Below are positions 16,869 through 26,135 of a stretch of DNA of 64,000 nucleotides, piece after piece (the first letter of the stretch is position 1; each line of letters starts with the position of its first letter). The position numbers and the translations under genes were made by a program. A model generated the notes under the pieces. That model was not told where the DNA came from. It made no database searches and saw only the letters and a program-made list of their open reading frames with translations. The DNA is from Bacteroidota bacterium (GTDB taxonomy: Bacteria; Bacteroidota; Bacteroidia; Bacteroidales; VadinHA17): assembly GCA_003250475.1 (NCBI GenBank), contig QKGI01000016.1:1-64000 (forward strand), in the 5' to 3' direction.

Positions 16869-19800
16869 ATGCGAGTATCACATCCTCTTCATCTGATTCT
16901 GCTTATATTAGTGCTGACCTTAACGCAAACCGTGTCAGGCCAGAAAGCCGGACGGGCAGAGCGTGTTGCGGCTTCAAAACTGAAGGGCTGGGTAAGCCCG
17001 GTCCCGGAATGGTATTTATCAGGAGATCTGAAGATAGATTCCATCAAAGTCGATGAGAAAAACAGGACGCTGGATATCTGGTTCCCGCCGACACTACTGT
17101 TCAACCCTGTCAGGGAAGATACATACGGGAAGCTGATTAATTCTGTGAAGAAAGATCTAGGGAAGAAATTTACAGGTTACGCAGTCACGATGTATACCGG
17201 CGGGTTCAATCTTGAAAATCTTATACCAAACTATTTCAGGCATATTCTGCCTCCCGACGAATCGCGCATCCCTAAGACCGGTGATGTCAGGCCGGTACTG
17301 GTGACCAGGTCGGGTAAACCGGCGGCAGGGAAAGGTCTTGACGGTAGATATGTCGCTCTGTGGCACAGTCATGGATATTACTTCGACATGCCGCTTGACA
17401 GGTGGGAATGGCAGCGTGCAAAGCTATTCGGGAGCGTTGAAGACCTCTCTGTGATGGCCTATACAATTCCCTATCTGGCTCCTATGCTTGAAAACGCAGG
17501 AGCTACGGTCTTCCTGCCCCGGGAGAGGGATATACAGGTAAATGAGGTAATAGTGGATAATGACCTCTCGACAGGTAATTCATTATTTGTGTTAAGTGAT
17601 TCAACTGAGGCTGCGGGTGCCGGCAAAGGCTTCCTTATTAAAGATACGCTTTTCACCGGGGAGAATCCTTTTCAGATGGGGACATCGATAAGGATAGACA
17701 AAGGTTCTGCCCTTTATGTGCCTGACATCCCGGAGAGGGGCTACTACGGTGTTACCGTCTCCTATCCCCGCATGGCAGATGATGCTGGCAGGGTGAATGT
17801 CAGGGTTACTCACACGGGAGGGTTCACTGACTTCATTGTTGACCAGTCTGTAGGAGGCGGTACCTGGTTGTGGCTTGGTTCCTTCCTTTTTGACGCAGGT
17901 GCCGACCCTCAAAGAGGGTCAGTCACCGTAACCGGGTATGACGGCTCACCTGCATATCTTGACGCAATCCGCTTTGGCGGTGGCATGGGCAATGTTGCAC
18001 GCCGGCCAGCAGGCCAGGTGATCAACAACCAGCGGTCTGTCGATGCCGGCAGCCAGGCACAGTCGCACGACACACTGCAGCCGGACTTCAGCTTCCGTTG
18101 GAAGCTAAGCGGCAAACCGAGGTTCGAGGAGGGCGCCAGGTACTGGCTGCAGTATGCCGGCATGCCGGATACACTTGTTTACAGTCCCAATCGCGGGAGA
18201 AACGATTACAACGATGATTATATGTCACGGTCGGAATGGGTCAATTACCTGGCTCATAAACCCGACTCTGTGCTTCAGGCAGGACTGGGGATCCCTGTTG
18301 ACCTCTCCCTGGCATTTCATACCGATGCCGGTATCACTCCCAATGATTCAATCATCGGGACTCTCGGCATTTACTCAACGCTCTCAAACGGAGGGAGATT
18401 CCCTGACGGCACCAGCCGGCTTGCCAGTCGCGATCTCACTGACATCATCCAGACCCAGATTGTTGAGGATGTTCGGGTGTTATTCAACCCTGAGTGGACG
18501 AGACGTGGACTGTGGGACAGATCTTACTATGAGGCAAGGAAGCCTGATGTTCCTGCCATGTTGCTTGAGCTCCTTTCGCATCAGAACAAGGCAGACCAGA
18601 GCTACGGCTTTGATCCCCGTTTCAGATTCCATGTCAGCCGCGCAATCTATAAGGGTATCCTGAGGTACCTGGCCACTGCGACAGGTACCGATTATGTTGT
18701 TCAGCCTCTTCCTGTATCACACCTGGCTATCACCCCTCTGGGCGGTAAGAAGGTGAGGATCAGCTGGGAGCCGGTTAATGACCCGCTTGAATCTACAGCA
18801 GCTCCCTCATCCTACAGGCTTTACATGCACAGCGGTAATAACGGCTTCGATAATGGCGTGCCATTGAATAACAACTATACAGATATAGAGCTTCCTTCAT
18901 ATGACACTGTTTACAGTTTCAGAGTCACTGCCGTAAATGAAGGGGGGGAGAGTTTCCCTTCAGAAACGCTCTCTGCAGGGATGAGCTCCGGCTCAGGAGA
19001 CATAGTCCTTGTGGTCAACGGGTTTGATCGTGTCTGCGGTCCGGTCTGGTTTGACCGTGACGGTATGGCAGGAGTGGCATGGTGGAATGACCGCGGCGTA
19101 GCCGACAGGTATAATTTCGTAAGCTCCGGCGACCAGTATGATTTTGACCGTAAGTCTCCATGGACTGATGACGATAACCCCGGCTGGGGCGCTTCTTACT
19201 CTGACCAGGAGGGAAAGATCATACCGGGCAATACATTTGATTTCACATACCTTCATGGAAAATCAATTATGGCTGCAGGCTTGTCCTTCGTCTCGGTCAG
19301 TGACGAGGTGTTTACCGGTGAAGACTTCAACCTGGAACCATGGTGTGCCGTCGACCTCCTTTTTGGTGAGGAGAAGACTACACCATCAGTCCATGACCCG
19401 GCAAAGAAGGAATTCCAGATTTACACCCCGGAGTTCCTCAGTACCCTTGACAGGCTAAACGAGGCGTCACTGCCTCTGTTCATGTCAGGGTCGTACCCGG
19501 GCACTGACCTGAAGATGAAAGCAGATACCTCAGTAGTGGCAAAAATAAGGAAGACGCTTCACTTCGTTCCCCGTACAGATCATGCAGTACGTTCAGGTAA
19601 GGTTTATGCCACCGATATGGCTTCAAGAGTTTTCAAGGGAAGTTACGGTTTCAATACCGGTGAATCGGACGGGATTTATGCCGCTGAGGCTCCTGATGCC
19701 ATAGAACCGGGCGACAAGCAGTCTGTGACCGCATTCAGGTATTCGGAAAACAATACATCTGCGGCAATAATGCATGACGGCACGGTGAGAACCTTTGTCA

Positions 19801-19886
19801 TGGGTTTCCCCTTTGAGACCCTGGACTCACAGGATCAACGCGATGCCCTGATGAAACAGATCCTTGATTTCTTACTGAAAAGATAA
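16869..19886 (+). CDS. Exported N-acetylmuramoyl-L-alanine amidase-like protein with golvesin-like insertion and FN3 domain
   Basis: 1005 residues from ATG 16869, which gives a clean signal peptide ending SGQ. Proteins like this are often labelled 'xanthan lyase', but the zinc-amidase (Amidase_3) pattern is readable: H166 in WHSHGYYFD, an Arg-Glu-Arg-Asp segment near 218, H484 in AFHTDAG and E567 in LLELLSHQN. The catalytic domain is split by an insertion of roughly 250 residues. The insertion contains a golvesin C-terminal-like beta-sandwich (YYGVTVSYPRM, GTWLWLGSF, GSVTVTGY). A fibronectin type III domain follows at about 610-720, then a C-terminal alpha/beta domain. Predicted to cut the MurNAc-L-Ala bond in the periplasm. 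It is first in an eight-gene operon and its TAA overlaps the next ATG. Confidence 0.75.
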   Translation: MRVSHPLHLILLILVLTLTQTVSGQKAGRAERVAASKLKGWVSPVPEWYLSGDLKIDSIKVDEKNRTLDIWFPPTLLFNPVREDTYGKLINSVKKDLGKKFTGYAVTMYTGGFNLENLIPNYFRHILPPDESRIPKTGDVRPVLVTRSGKPAAGKGLDGRYVALWHSHGYYFDMPLDRWEWQRAKLFGSVEDLSVMAYTIPYLAPMLENAGATVFLPRERDIQVNEVIVDNDLSTGNSLFVLSDSTEAAGAGKGFLIKDTLFTGENPFQMGTSIRIDKGSALYVPDIPERGYYGVTVSYPRMADDAGRVNVRVTHTGGFTDFIVDQSVGGGTWLWLGSFLFDAGADPQRGSVTVTGYDGSPAYLDAIRFGGGMGNVARRPAGQVINNQRSVDAGSQAQSHDTLQPDFSFRWKLSGKPRFEEGARYWLQYAGMPDTLVYSPNRGRNDYNDDYMSRSEWVNYLAHKPDSVLQAGLGIPVDLSLAFHTDAGITPNDSIIGTLGIYSTLSNGGRFPDGTSRLASRDLTDIIQTQIVEDVRVLFNPEWTRRGLWDRSYYEARKPDVPAMLLELLSHQNKADQSYGFDPRFRFHVSRAIYKGILRYLATATGTDYVVQPLPVSHLAITPLGGKKVRISWEPVNDPLESTAAPSSYRLYMHSGNNGFDNGVPLNNNYTDIELPSYDTVYSFRVTAVNEGGESFPSETLSAGMSSGSGDIVLVVNGFDRVCGPVWFDRDGMAGVAWWNDRGVADRYNFVSSGDQYDFDRKSPWTDDDNPGWGASYSDQEGKIIPGNTFDFTYLHGKSIMAAGLSFVSVSDEVFTGEDFNLEPWCAVDLLFGEEKTTPSVHDPAKKEFQIYTPEFLSTLDRLNEASLPLFMSGSYPGTDLKMKADTSVVAKIRKTLHFVPRTDHAVRSGKVYATDMASRVFKGSYGFNTGESDGIYAAEAPDAIEPGDKQSVTAFRYSENNTSAAIMHDGTVRTFVMGFPFETLDSQDQRDALMKQILDFLLKR

Positions 19887-21385
19887 TGACGATGATGGAT
19901 AAGAAGGTAACATGTTTCCTGCCTTTCTCCGATGCGGCTTCAATGGCTGCCACGGTAAGGTCGATGAGGGAGTCGGGAGTAGCAGATAAAGTATTTGTAG
20001 TCGGGCCGGCAGGGGACAGTACCAGCCTCACGGATATGGAGGCTGCTTACCTGGAGTCGGAAGGATTTGCATCAACCGGTGCGCTGAAGAAGATGGCGGC
20101 AGCGACAGGCAGCAGGTATGTTCTGACCTACAGCAAGGGTTTCCCTCTCGATCTGGGTAAGTTCGCCCTGGCAAGGATGATACAGATATGTGATGACACG
20201 GGCGCTGGGATGGTATATTCAGATTATTTTGAGAAGAAGCAGGGTGTTATGTCACCTCATCCTGTCATCGACTACCAGGAGGGAAGCCTGAGAGATGACT
20301 TTAACTTTGGCTCGGTTATTCTTTATGATGCCCTGGCTTTCAAAGATGCCTGCAGCCGTATGGATGTTGACTACAGCTTCGCCGGCCTGTATGATCTGAG
20401 ACTGAAGATATCCCGGACCCATCCGATTGTGCATATACAGGAGTTGCTTTACACTGAGGTGGAGTCAGATATCCGCAAGACAGGAGAGAAGCAGTTTGAT
20501 TATGTTGACCCGCGCAACAGGGCAGTGCAGGTTGAGATGGAAAAATCCTGCACCAATCATCTCAAGTGTATCAATGCATGGCTTGAACCGCAATTCAGGG
20601 AGATTAAGTTTGAGGATCAAAGCTTTGACTATGATGCCTCTGTCATAATACCGGTAAGGAACAGGGTAAAGACTATCGGCGATGCAATAAAGTCGGTGCT
20701 GAGTCAGAAGACCAGCTACAGGTTTAACCTGATTATTGTTGATAACTACTCAACCGATGGTACTACTGATGTAATCCGGTCATTTACCTCCGACAGCAGG
20801 GTGGTGCACCTCATCCCTGGGAGGAAAGACCTGGGCATTGGAGGTTGCTGGAATGAGGCTATCTTCAGTGACAGGTGCGGCAGGTTTGCCATACAGCTTG
20901 ACAGTGATGACCTCTATATCGACGATGGTGTCATCACAAGGATCGTTGATGCCTTCCATGAACAGCAATGCGCCATGGTTGTCGGATCTTACAGAATGGT
21001 GAATTTCGATCTTGAGGAGATCCCTCCCGGCCTTATCGATCACAGGGAATGGACTCCTGATAATGGACGCAATAATGCCCTCAGGATAAATGGCCTGGGT
21101 GCTCCGAGGGCATTCTACACGCCGGTCCTTAGAGATATCAGGATCCCCAATGTGAGCTACGGTGAGGATTATGCGGTTGGACTGGCAATAAGTCGTCACT
21201 ACCAGATTGGAAGGATCTATGATCCGCTGTACCTGTGCCGGAGATGGGACGAGAATTCGGATGCCGTACTGGATGTCCCGAGAGCGAATGCTCATAATTT
21301 GTACAAGGACAGGATTAGGACAATAGAGCTGCTTGCGAGGAAGCGGATGATGGGCGGCAGCAAAAAACAGGGTTTAAATGACTGA
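19886..21385 (+). CDS. Family 2 glycosyltransferase, two GT-A-like halves
   Basis: 499 residues, no signal peptide or membrane helix. The C-terminal half (about 235-440) is a canonical GT2 domain: ASVIIPVRNRVKTIGDAI, the IIVDNYSTDGT strand and a DxD-type metal motif in QLDSDDLYIDD. The N-terminal half (about 8-220) resembles a degenerate GT-A fold, with a YSDYFEKK segment. Likely cytoplasmic and using a nucleotide sugar. Its start codon overlaps the amidase stop (TAATG) and its end overlaps the DUF4922 gene by 8 nt, so it is bound into the peptidoglycan operon. Its acceptor and reason for being there are unknown. Confidence 0.85.
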   Translation: MTMMDKKVTCFLPFSDAASMAATVRSMRESGVADKVFVVGPAGDSTSLTDMEAAYLESEGFASTGALKKMAAATGSRYVLTYSKGFPLDLGKFALARMIQICDDTGAGMVYSDYFEKKQGVMSPHPVIDYQEGSLRDDFNFGSVILYDALAFKDACSRMDVDYSFAGLYDLRLKISRTHPIVHIQELLYTEVESDIRKTGEKQFDYVDPRNRAVQVEMEKSCTNHLKCINAWLEPQFREIKFEDQSFDYDASVIIPVRNRVKTIGDAIKSVLSQKTSYRFNLIIVDNYSTDGTTDVIRSFTSDSRVVHLIPGRKDLGIGGCWNEAIFSDRCGRFAIQLDSDDLYIDDGVITRIVDAFHEQQCAMVVGSYRMVNFDLEEIPPGLIDHREWTPDNGRNNALRINGLGAPRAFYTPVLRDIRIPNVSYGEDYAVGLAISRHYQIGRIYDPLYLCRRWDENSDAVLDVPRANAHNLYKDRIRTIELLARKRMMGGSKKQGLND

Positions 21386-22316
21386 CTATTCCCGGAAAGT
21401 AAAGAATCTTTTTGACAACCAGTTAACAGGGTGGAGCCTGGCCCGTGACAACTATAAACAGCTTGACAATGTCAGGGTCAGGAAGATCAGATTTGATGGT
21501 TATGAAACGGATATTCAATTTAACCCCGGCCGTATTACCTCCTCGGCAGCCAGGGTTGATGCGAAGTCGATCGAAGCCAGACCATGCTTCCTGTGTGAAA
21601 AGAACCGTCCACCGGAACAGCAGGGTGTACAATACAATGAAGATTACCTGATCCTTATCAACCCTTTCCCTATCTTTCGCAGACATCTCACCATCGTTTC
21701 TGAGAAGCACACACCACAACGTATTGCAGGAAACTTCACAACTATGCTCAACCTGGCAAAATCCCTGCCGGAGTATGTCATTTTCTATAACGGTCCGCAG
21801 TGTGGAGCATCAGCTCCCGATCACCTTCACTTCCAGGCAGGAAACAGGGGGTTTCTCCCTGTGGAGAGGGATAGTGACAACATTCTCCTCTGTAAACGGG
21901 CTGAGGAGGTAAATGGAACGGAACTGTGGCTCTGGAGCGGATACGGAAGAGGGATGATGACGATCAAAGGTCATGATAGCGACCATCTGGCATCTGTTTT
22001 TCAGAGATTCTATGACAGGTTTTCCGCTGTTCAGCCCGACAGGCCGGAGCCGATGCTTAATATTCTTGCTTATCATAACGGGGACATATGGACAGTACAC
22101 ATTATACCTCGCAGGGTACACAGGCCGGCATGCTATTTTGCAGAGGGCGATGCCAGGATACTGTTGAGTCCTGCGTCAGTGGATATTGGCGGGGTATTTA
22201 TTACTCCTCGTGAAGAGGACTTCCTGAAGATGACTGCCGGAGATATCACAGCCATTCTGAAAGAGGTCTGCCTCAGCGAGGAAGAGGTCTTAAAACTAAC
22301 ATCCGGATTACTATGA
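21378..22316 (+). CDS. DUF4922 protein, HIT/GalT-like nucleotidyltransferase or phosphorylase
   Basis: 312 residues, cytoplasmic. Residues around 155 contain APDHLHFQ, the H-x-H-x-Q motif of the GalT/ADP-glucose phosphorylase branch of the HIT superfamily. Upstream are the family-typical RPCFLCEKNRPPEQQ (possible zinc-binding CxxC) and NPFPIFRRHLTIVSE. The layout matches DUF4922, which is uncharacterised. The fold predicts transfer or phosphorolysis of a nucleotide sugar, which would fit the glycosyltransferase just upstream (8-nt overlap). The SpoIID-like gene downstream overlaps by 4 nt. The substrate cannot be named from sequence. Confidence 0.8.
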   Translation: MTDYSRKVKNLFDNQLTGWSLARDNYKQLDNVRVRKIRFDGYETDIQFNPGRITSSAARVDAKSIEARPCFLCEKNRPPEQQGVQYNEDYLILINPFPIFRRHLTIVSEKHTPQRIAGNFTTMLNLAKSLPEYVIFYNGPQCGASAPDHLHFQAGNRGFLPVERDSDNILLCKRAEEVNGTELWLWSGYGRGMMTIKGHDSDHLASVFQRFYDRFSAVQPDRPEPMLNILAYHNGDIWTVHIIPRRVHRPACYFAEGDARILLSPASVDIGGVFITPREEDFLKMTAGDITAILKEVCLSEEEVLKLTSGLL

Positions 22317-23656
22317 CAGAAATGAAAGCACCGGAGATCAGTGTCGGAATCATCACCGGGGAAGAACTCACAGTGACACTTCATGGTACCTTTGGTTTTG
22401 GTGAATGCAACGATCAGTTGACCGGGAGTGTAAAAGTGAAACATGCGAATGAGAAAATCATTCTGCAGGGCGATGATATAAAAATTGAGGCAGGCAGGGA
22501 GATCACCCTGAAGCCATCCGGTAATGAGAAATGCAGCTTTACGCTGCATGCAGTTACTATCGGTGTTGATTTTCACTGGCAGAGAGACGAGGACCAGACA
22601 TTCACGGGCATGCTCCGGTTTATACTCCGGGGAGGAAAGATAACAGCAGTGAACATACTGCCTGTGGAGGATTACCTTGTGAGCGTCATCTCATCGGAGA
22701 TGAGCGCCACATCGTCAGGACAGCTGCTGAGGGCGCATGCTGTCATCTCCCGGAGCTGGCTGCTGGCACAGATTGACAAGACGTTGCGTCTTGTCACCGA
22801 TGGTGAGAAATACCGGACAAGCTTTGTCACCGAATCAGAGATTACCAGGTGGTATGACAGGGAGGACCATAAAGACTTTGACGTATGTGCCGATGATCAC
22901 TGTCAACGCTACCAGGGCATAACCAGGGCATCGGTGCCCGAGGTGGAAAAGGCTGTGAGAGAGACATGCGGCGAGGTTCTTATGTCGGGTGACTTTATCT
23001 GTGATGCCCGTTATTCAAAGAGCTGTGGCGGAGTCACAGAGCTCTTTGAGAACGTCTGGGAGCCTGTGAGCCATCCCTATCTGCAAAAGATCACTGACAA
23101 ACCTGCCGGGGCAGGCGACCTGACACCCGACCTTACATGTGAGGAAAATGCAGTTGAATGGATTAACGGCAATCCTGATGCTTTCTGCAACACAACCGAC
23201 AGTGCCATCCTTTCCCAGGTACTCAATAATTATGACCAGGAGACAACTGACTTTTACAGATGGAAAGTTGTTTACTCACAGCAGGAACTGAGTGATCTCG
23301 TCAGGGAGAAGACCGGCATTGACTTTGGTCTTATTAACGGACTTGAACCGCTCTCCAGGGGTACCTCGGGTAGAATTATAAGGCTGAAGATCATAGGAGA
23401 GAAGAAGACAATGATTATCGGGAAAGAGCTGGAAATAAGAAAGGCATTGTCAAAATCGCATCTTTACAGTTCTGCCTTCGTAGCAGAGAAGCAGTCCGGC
23501 CCGGAGGGAGTGACTTTCATGTTAAGGGGTGCCGGATGGGGACACGGCGTGGGATTCTGCCAGATAGGAGCTGCGGTTATGGGTGCCTCGGGATATAACT
23601 ACAGGGAGATACTGTCACACTACTTCGTTAGCTCTGTGATCAAAAAGCTTTACTGA
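22313..23656 (+). CDS. SpoIID/LytB-family protein (putative lytic transglycosylase), no signal peptide
   Basis: 447 residues. Family signatures: LPVEDYLVSVISSEM with putative catalytic Glu129, the AHAVISRSWLLA helix, SKSCGGVTELFENVW with the conserved Cys, and the C-terminal GWGHGVGFCQIGAAVMG. SpoIID of Bacillus cleaves glycan strands stripped of stem peptides. Unlike SpoIID, this protein begins directly with soluble sequence (EISVGIITGEELTV) and shows no signal peptide or membrane anchor, so as annotated it would be cytosolic. It overlaps the DUF4922 gene (ATGA) and ends 1 nt before the GH9 gene. Product and location both need testing, but family membership is clear. Confidence 0.85.
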   Translation: MTEMKAPEISVGIITGEELTVTLHGTFGFGECNDQLTGSVKVKHANEKIILQGDDIKIEAGREITLKPSGNEKCSFTLHAVTIGVDFHWQRDEDQTFTGMLRFILRGGKITAVNILPVEDYLVSVISSEMSATSSGQLLRAHAVISRSWLLAQIDKTLRLVTDGEKYRTSFVTESEITRWYDREDHKDFDVCADDHCQRYQGITRASVPEVEKAVRETCGEVLMSGDFICDARYSKSCGGVTELFENVWEPVSHPYLQKITDKPAGAGDLTPDLTCEENAVEWINGNPDAFCNTTDSAILSQVLNNYDQETTDFYRWKVVYSQQELSDLVREKTGIDFGLINGLEPLSRGTSGRIIRLKIIGEKKTMIIGKELEIRKALSKSHLYSSAFVAEKQSGPEGVTFMLRGAGWGHGVGFCQIGAAVMGASGYNYREILSHYFVSSVIKKLY

Positions 23657-23657
23657 G

Positions 23658-26129
23658 ATGAAAAAAACAGCACTCACTCTGCTTATTGCCGGTATTACTC
23701 TTCTCAGCTCAGGGGCCGGCTCGTGGATAAGGATCAACCAGCTTGGCTACCTGCCGGGTTCCGTGAAGGTAGCCGTATTTATGTCACAGGACCAGGAGGC
23801 GGGGCCCTCATTCAGCGTCTGTGAAGCACTAACGGGTAAGGTTGTATTTGATGGTGCCGCCACGTTATATGACGGATCGGTGTGGGGAATGGCATCGGCT
23901 GCCCGTCTCGATTTCTCGGAACTGAAAGAGCCGGGTGGATATTATATATCATACGGAAACACAAGGTCAGAGACTTTCCGTATCGGTTCCGGCGTATATG
24001 CCGGTACGGCCGATTTTCTGCTTAATTACGTGAGGCAGCAGCGCTGCGGCTATAATCCCTTCCTGGCTGATTCATGCCATACGCATGACGGGATGATCGT
24101 TGACCACCCCACCCTTACAGGTACCGTCATCGACGTGAGGGGAGGATACCATGATGCCAGCGATCACCTGAGGTACACAGCAACCACATCGACATCCGTA
24201 TACCAGATGATGTTTGCCTGGCTGAAGGCGCCGGAGGTATATGGCGACACTCATGACGCTGCCGGATCTCCGGGAAGCAACGGTATACCGGATATCCTTG
24301 ACGAGGCACGATGGGGACTGGAATGGCTGCTGAAGATGAATCCTGACAGCGGCGTGATGTATAACCAGGTAGCCGATGACCGTGACCACCGTGGCTTCCG
24401 GCTGCCTAACCTTGATGAGGCCGACTACGGCCTGGGGCCATACAGGCCTGTCTATTATGTGACGGGTAAACCTCAGGGGCTGGCAAAATACAGGAACCGC
24501 ACCGAAGGGGTAGCCTCCACAGCCGGCAAATTCGCTTCGGCATTTGCCATGGGAGCAAGAGTCTTTAAAGTGAGAGACCCGGAGTTCGCTAAGATAATGG
24601 CTGACAAGGCTGCCGATGCCTTTGAGTTTGCCACAACAGACCCCGGTGCTACCCAGACAGCCTGTAATGTATCTCCATACTTCTATGAGGAAGATAATTA
24701 TGTTGATGATATGGAGCTTGCCGCCTGGGAGTTGTATTCTCTGACAGGCGACAGCTACTACCTGGCCCAGGCTGATTACTGGGGTACCCTTGAACCCGTT
24801 ACCCCGTGGATCCTGGAAGATACTGCAAGGCATTACCAGTACTACCCCTTTGTAAACCTGGGCCATGCAAACATTGGTATGTCAGCGACAGACTATTCCG
24901 GGAAGTATACCGGGTTCCTGAGAAAAGGCCTTGAACTGATCAATAGCCGTGACCAGGATGATGTATTCCAGGTTAAAATACCATTTATATGGTGCTCCAA
25001 TAATTACGTCTCGGCGGCACTGACCCAGTGCAGGTTATATCGTGAGGCCACCGGTGACACCAGGTTTGACCGGATGGAAGCGGCACTGAGGGACTGGCTT
25101 TTCGGATGTAATCCCTGGGGCACATCGATGATATGCGGATTGCCTGCCGGCGGGGATTATCCGTTATACCCGCACTCTGCCGTAACCCTCTATCTTGGAG
25201 TGACCACCACCGGCGGACTGGTCGACGGACCTGTATATAAACGGATAAATAATAGCCTGAGCGGCCTGGCACTGCTTAGACCGGACACATACGCGGCATT
25301 CCAGAACGGGAACGTAGTCTATCATGACGACATAGGCGATTACAGCACCAATGAGCCTACACTCGATGGCACAGCAGGACTCAGTTACTACCTCTCAGCC
25401 CTGGAGAAGGAGGGAAGGGCTGAGGCTGCCGGTTCACCGAAAGACTTTTATGACACACAGGGAGCCGTGATCAGGAGAGGTGCTGATGAAAAGAGTATCT
25501 ACCTTCTCTTTTCTGCCGATGAGTTTGGTGAAGGATTTGATCATATCCTCAATGTCCTTGATAACAAGGGAATAAAGGGGTCTTTCTTTCTTACCGGTAA
25601 TTTCCTGAGAAATAAGAAATTTAAGGGAGTAACGAGGAGGATCATCTCCGGTGGCCACTATGTCGGTCCCCATTCAGATGGACACCTGCTATATGTCCCG
25701 TGGGAGAACCGTGATACCCTCCTTGTTACAAAAGAGCAATTCAATAAGGACTTAACAGACAATTATGCAGAACTGGTAAATGCCGGTCTGAAAAATACAA
25801 AGCCTGACTATTTTCTTGCCCCTTACGAGTGGTACAACAGGGCCATCACCCGCTGGAGTGAAGAAATGGGTATGACGCTTGTCAATTTTACTCCGGGTAC
25901 AGGCACCAATGCCGATTATACTACCCCGGACATGAAAAACTACAGGTCGTCTGAGCAGCTCGTTAAACGACTTGTGAGCTATGAGGAGAGTTCGCCTGAC
26001 GGACTGAACGGTGCAATGATACTGATTCACCCCGGCACCGCGCCGGAGCGTACAGACAAGCTCTATCTGAGGCTTGAAGAGATTATTGATTATTATATGG
26101 CAAAAGGTTACAATTTTAACAGGTTATAA
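23658..26129 (+). CDS. Exported GH9 glycosidase fused to a NodB-type polysaccharide deacetylase
   Basis: 823 residues. Signal peptide about 1-20. An N-terminal Ig-like domain (RINQLGYLPG) leads into the GH9 (alpha/alpha)6 domain at about 115-585, with the base/nucleophile pair D166/D169 in GGYHDASDH and acid E566 in TNEPTLDG. A C-terminal carbohydrate esterase 4-like domain occupies about 605-823: metal ligands D621, H672 and H676 (HSDGH) and the APYEWYN loop. The first Asp of the usual 'DD' is Ala here. GH9 includes cellulases and exo-beta-glucosaminidases. With a deacetylase attached and muropeptide genes all around, a GlcN/GlcNAc-containing glycan is more likely than cellulose. Confidence 0.85.
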   Translation: MKKTALTLLIAGITLLSSGAGSWIRINQLGYLPGSVKVAVFMSQDQEAGPSFSVCEALTGKVVFDGAATLYDGSVWGMASAARLDFSELKEPGGYYISYGNTRSETFRIGSGVYAGTADFLLNYVRQQRCGYNPFLADSCHTHDGMIVDHPTLTGTVIDVRGGYHDASDHLRYTATTSTSVYQMMFAWLKAPEVYGDTHDAAGSPGSNGIPDILDEARWGLEWLLKMNPDSGVMYNQVADDRDHRGFRLPNLDEADYGLGPYRPVYYVTGKPQGLAKYRNRTEGVASTAGKFASAFAMGARVFKVRDPEFAKIMADKAADAFEFATTDPGATQTACNVSPYFYEEDNYVDDMELAAWELYSLTGDSYYLAQADYWGTLEPVTPWILEDTARHYQYYPFVNLGHANIGMSATDYSGKYTGFLRKGLELINSRDQDDVFQVKIPFIWCSNNYVSAALTQCRLYREATGDTRFDRMEAALRDWLFGCNPWGTSMICGLPAGGDYPLYPHSAVTLYLGVTTTGGLVDGPVYKRINNSLSGLALLRPDTYAAFQNGNVVYHDDIGDYSTNEPTLDGTAGLSYYLSALEKEGRAEAAGSPKDFYDTQGAVIRRGADEKSIYLLFSADEFGEGFDHILNVLDNKGIKGSFFLTGNFLRNKKFKGVTRRIISGGHYVGPHSDGHLLYVPWENRDTLLVTKEQFNKDLTDNYAELVNAGLKNTKPDYFLAPYEWYNRAITRWSEEMGMTLVNFTPGTGTNADYTTPDMKNYRSSEQLVKRLVSYEESSPDGLNGAMILIHPGTAPERTDKLYLRLEEIIDYYMAKGYNFNRL

Positions 26130-26135
26130 TCCGGC

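Noticed and set aside
18154-18663. 169-residue alternative plus-strand frame inside the amidase gene
   Set aside because: The main frame carries the conserved His and Glu of the amidase. This frame has no domain.
16869-19886. Xanthan lyase annotation
   Set aside because: No polysaccharide lyase 8 features are seen. The metal-site residues and gene context fit a zinc amidase better.
24072-24866. 264-residue minus-strand frame inside the GH9 gene
   Set aside because: It is antisense to a gene with clear catalytic motifs, shows no recognisable domain, and its composition is Arg/His-rich as expected for a shadow frame.
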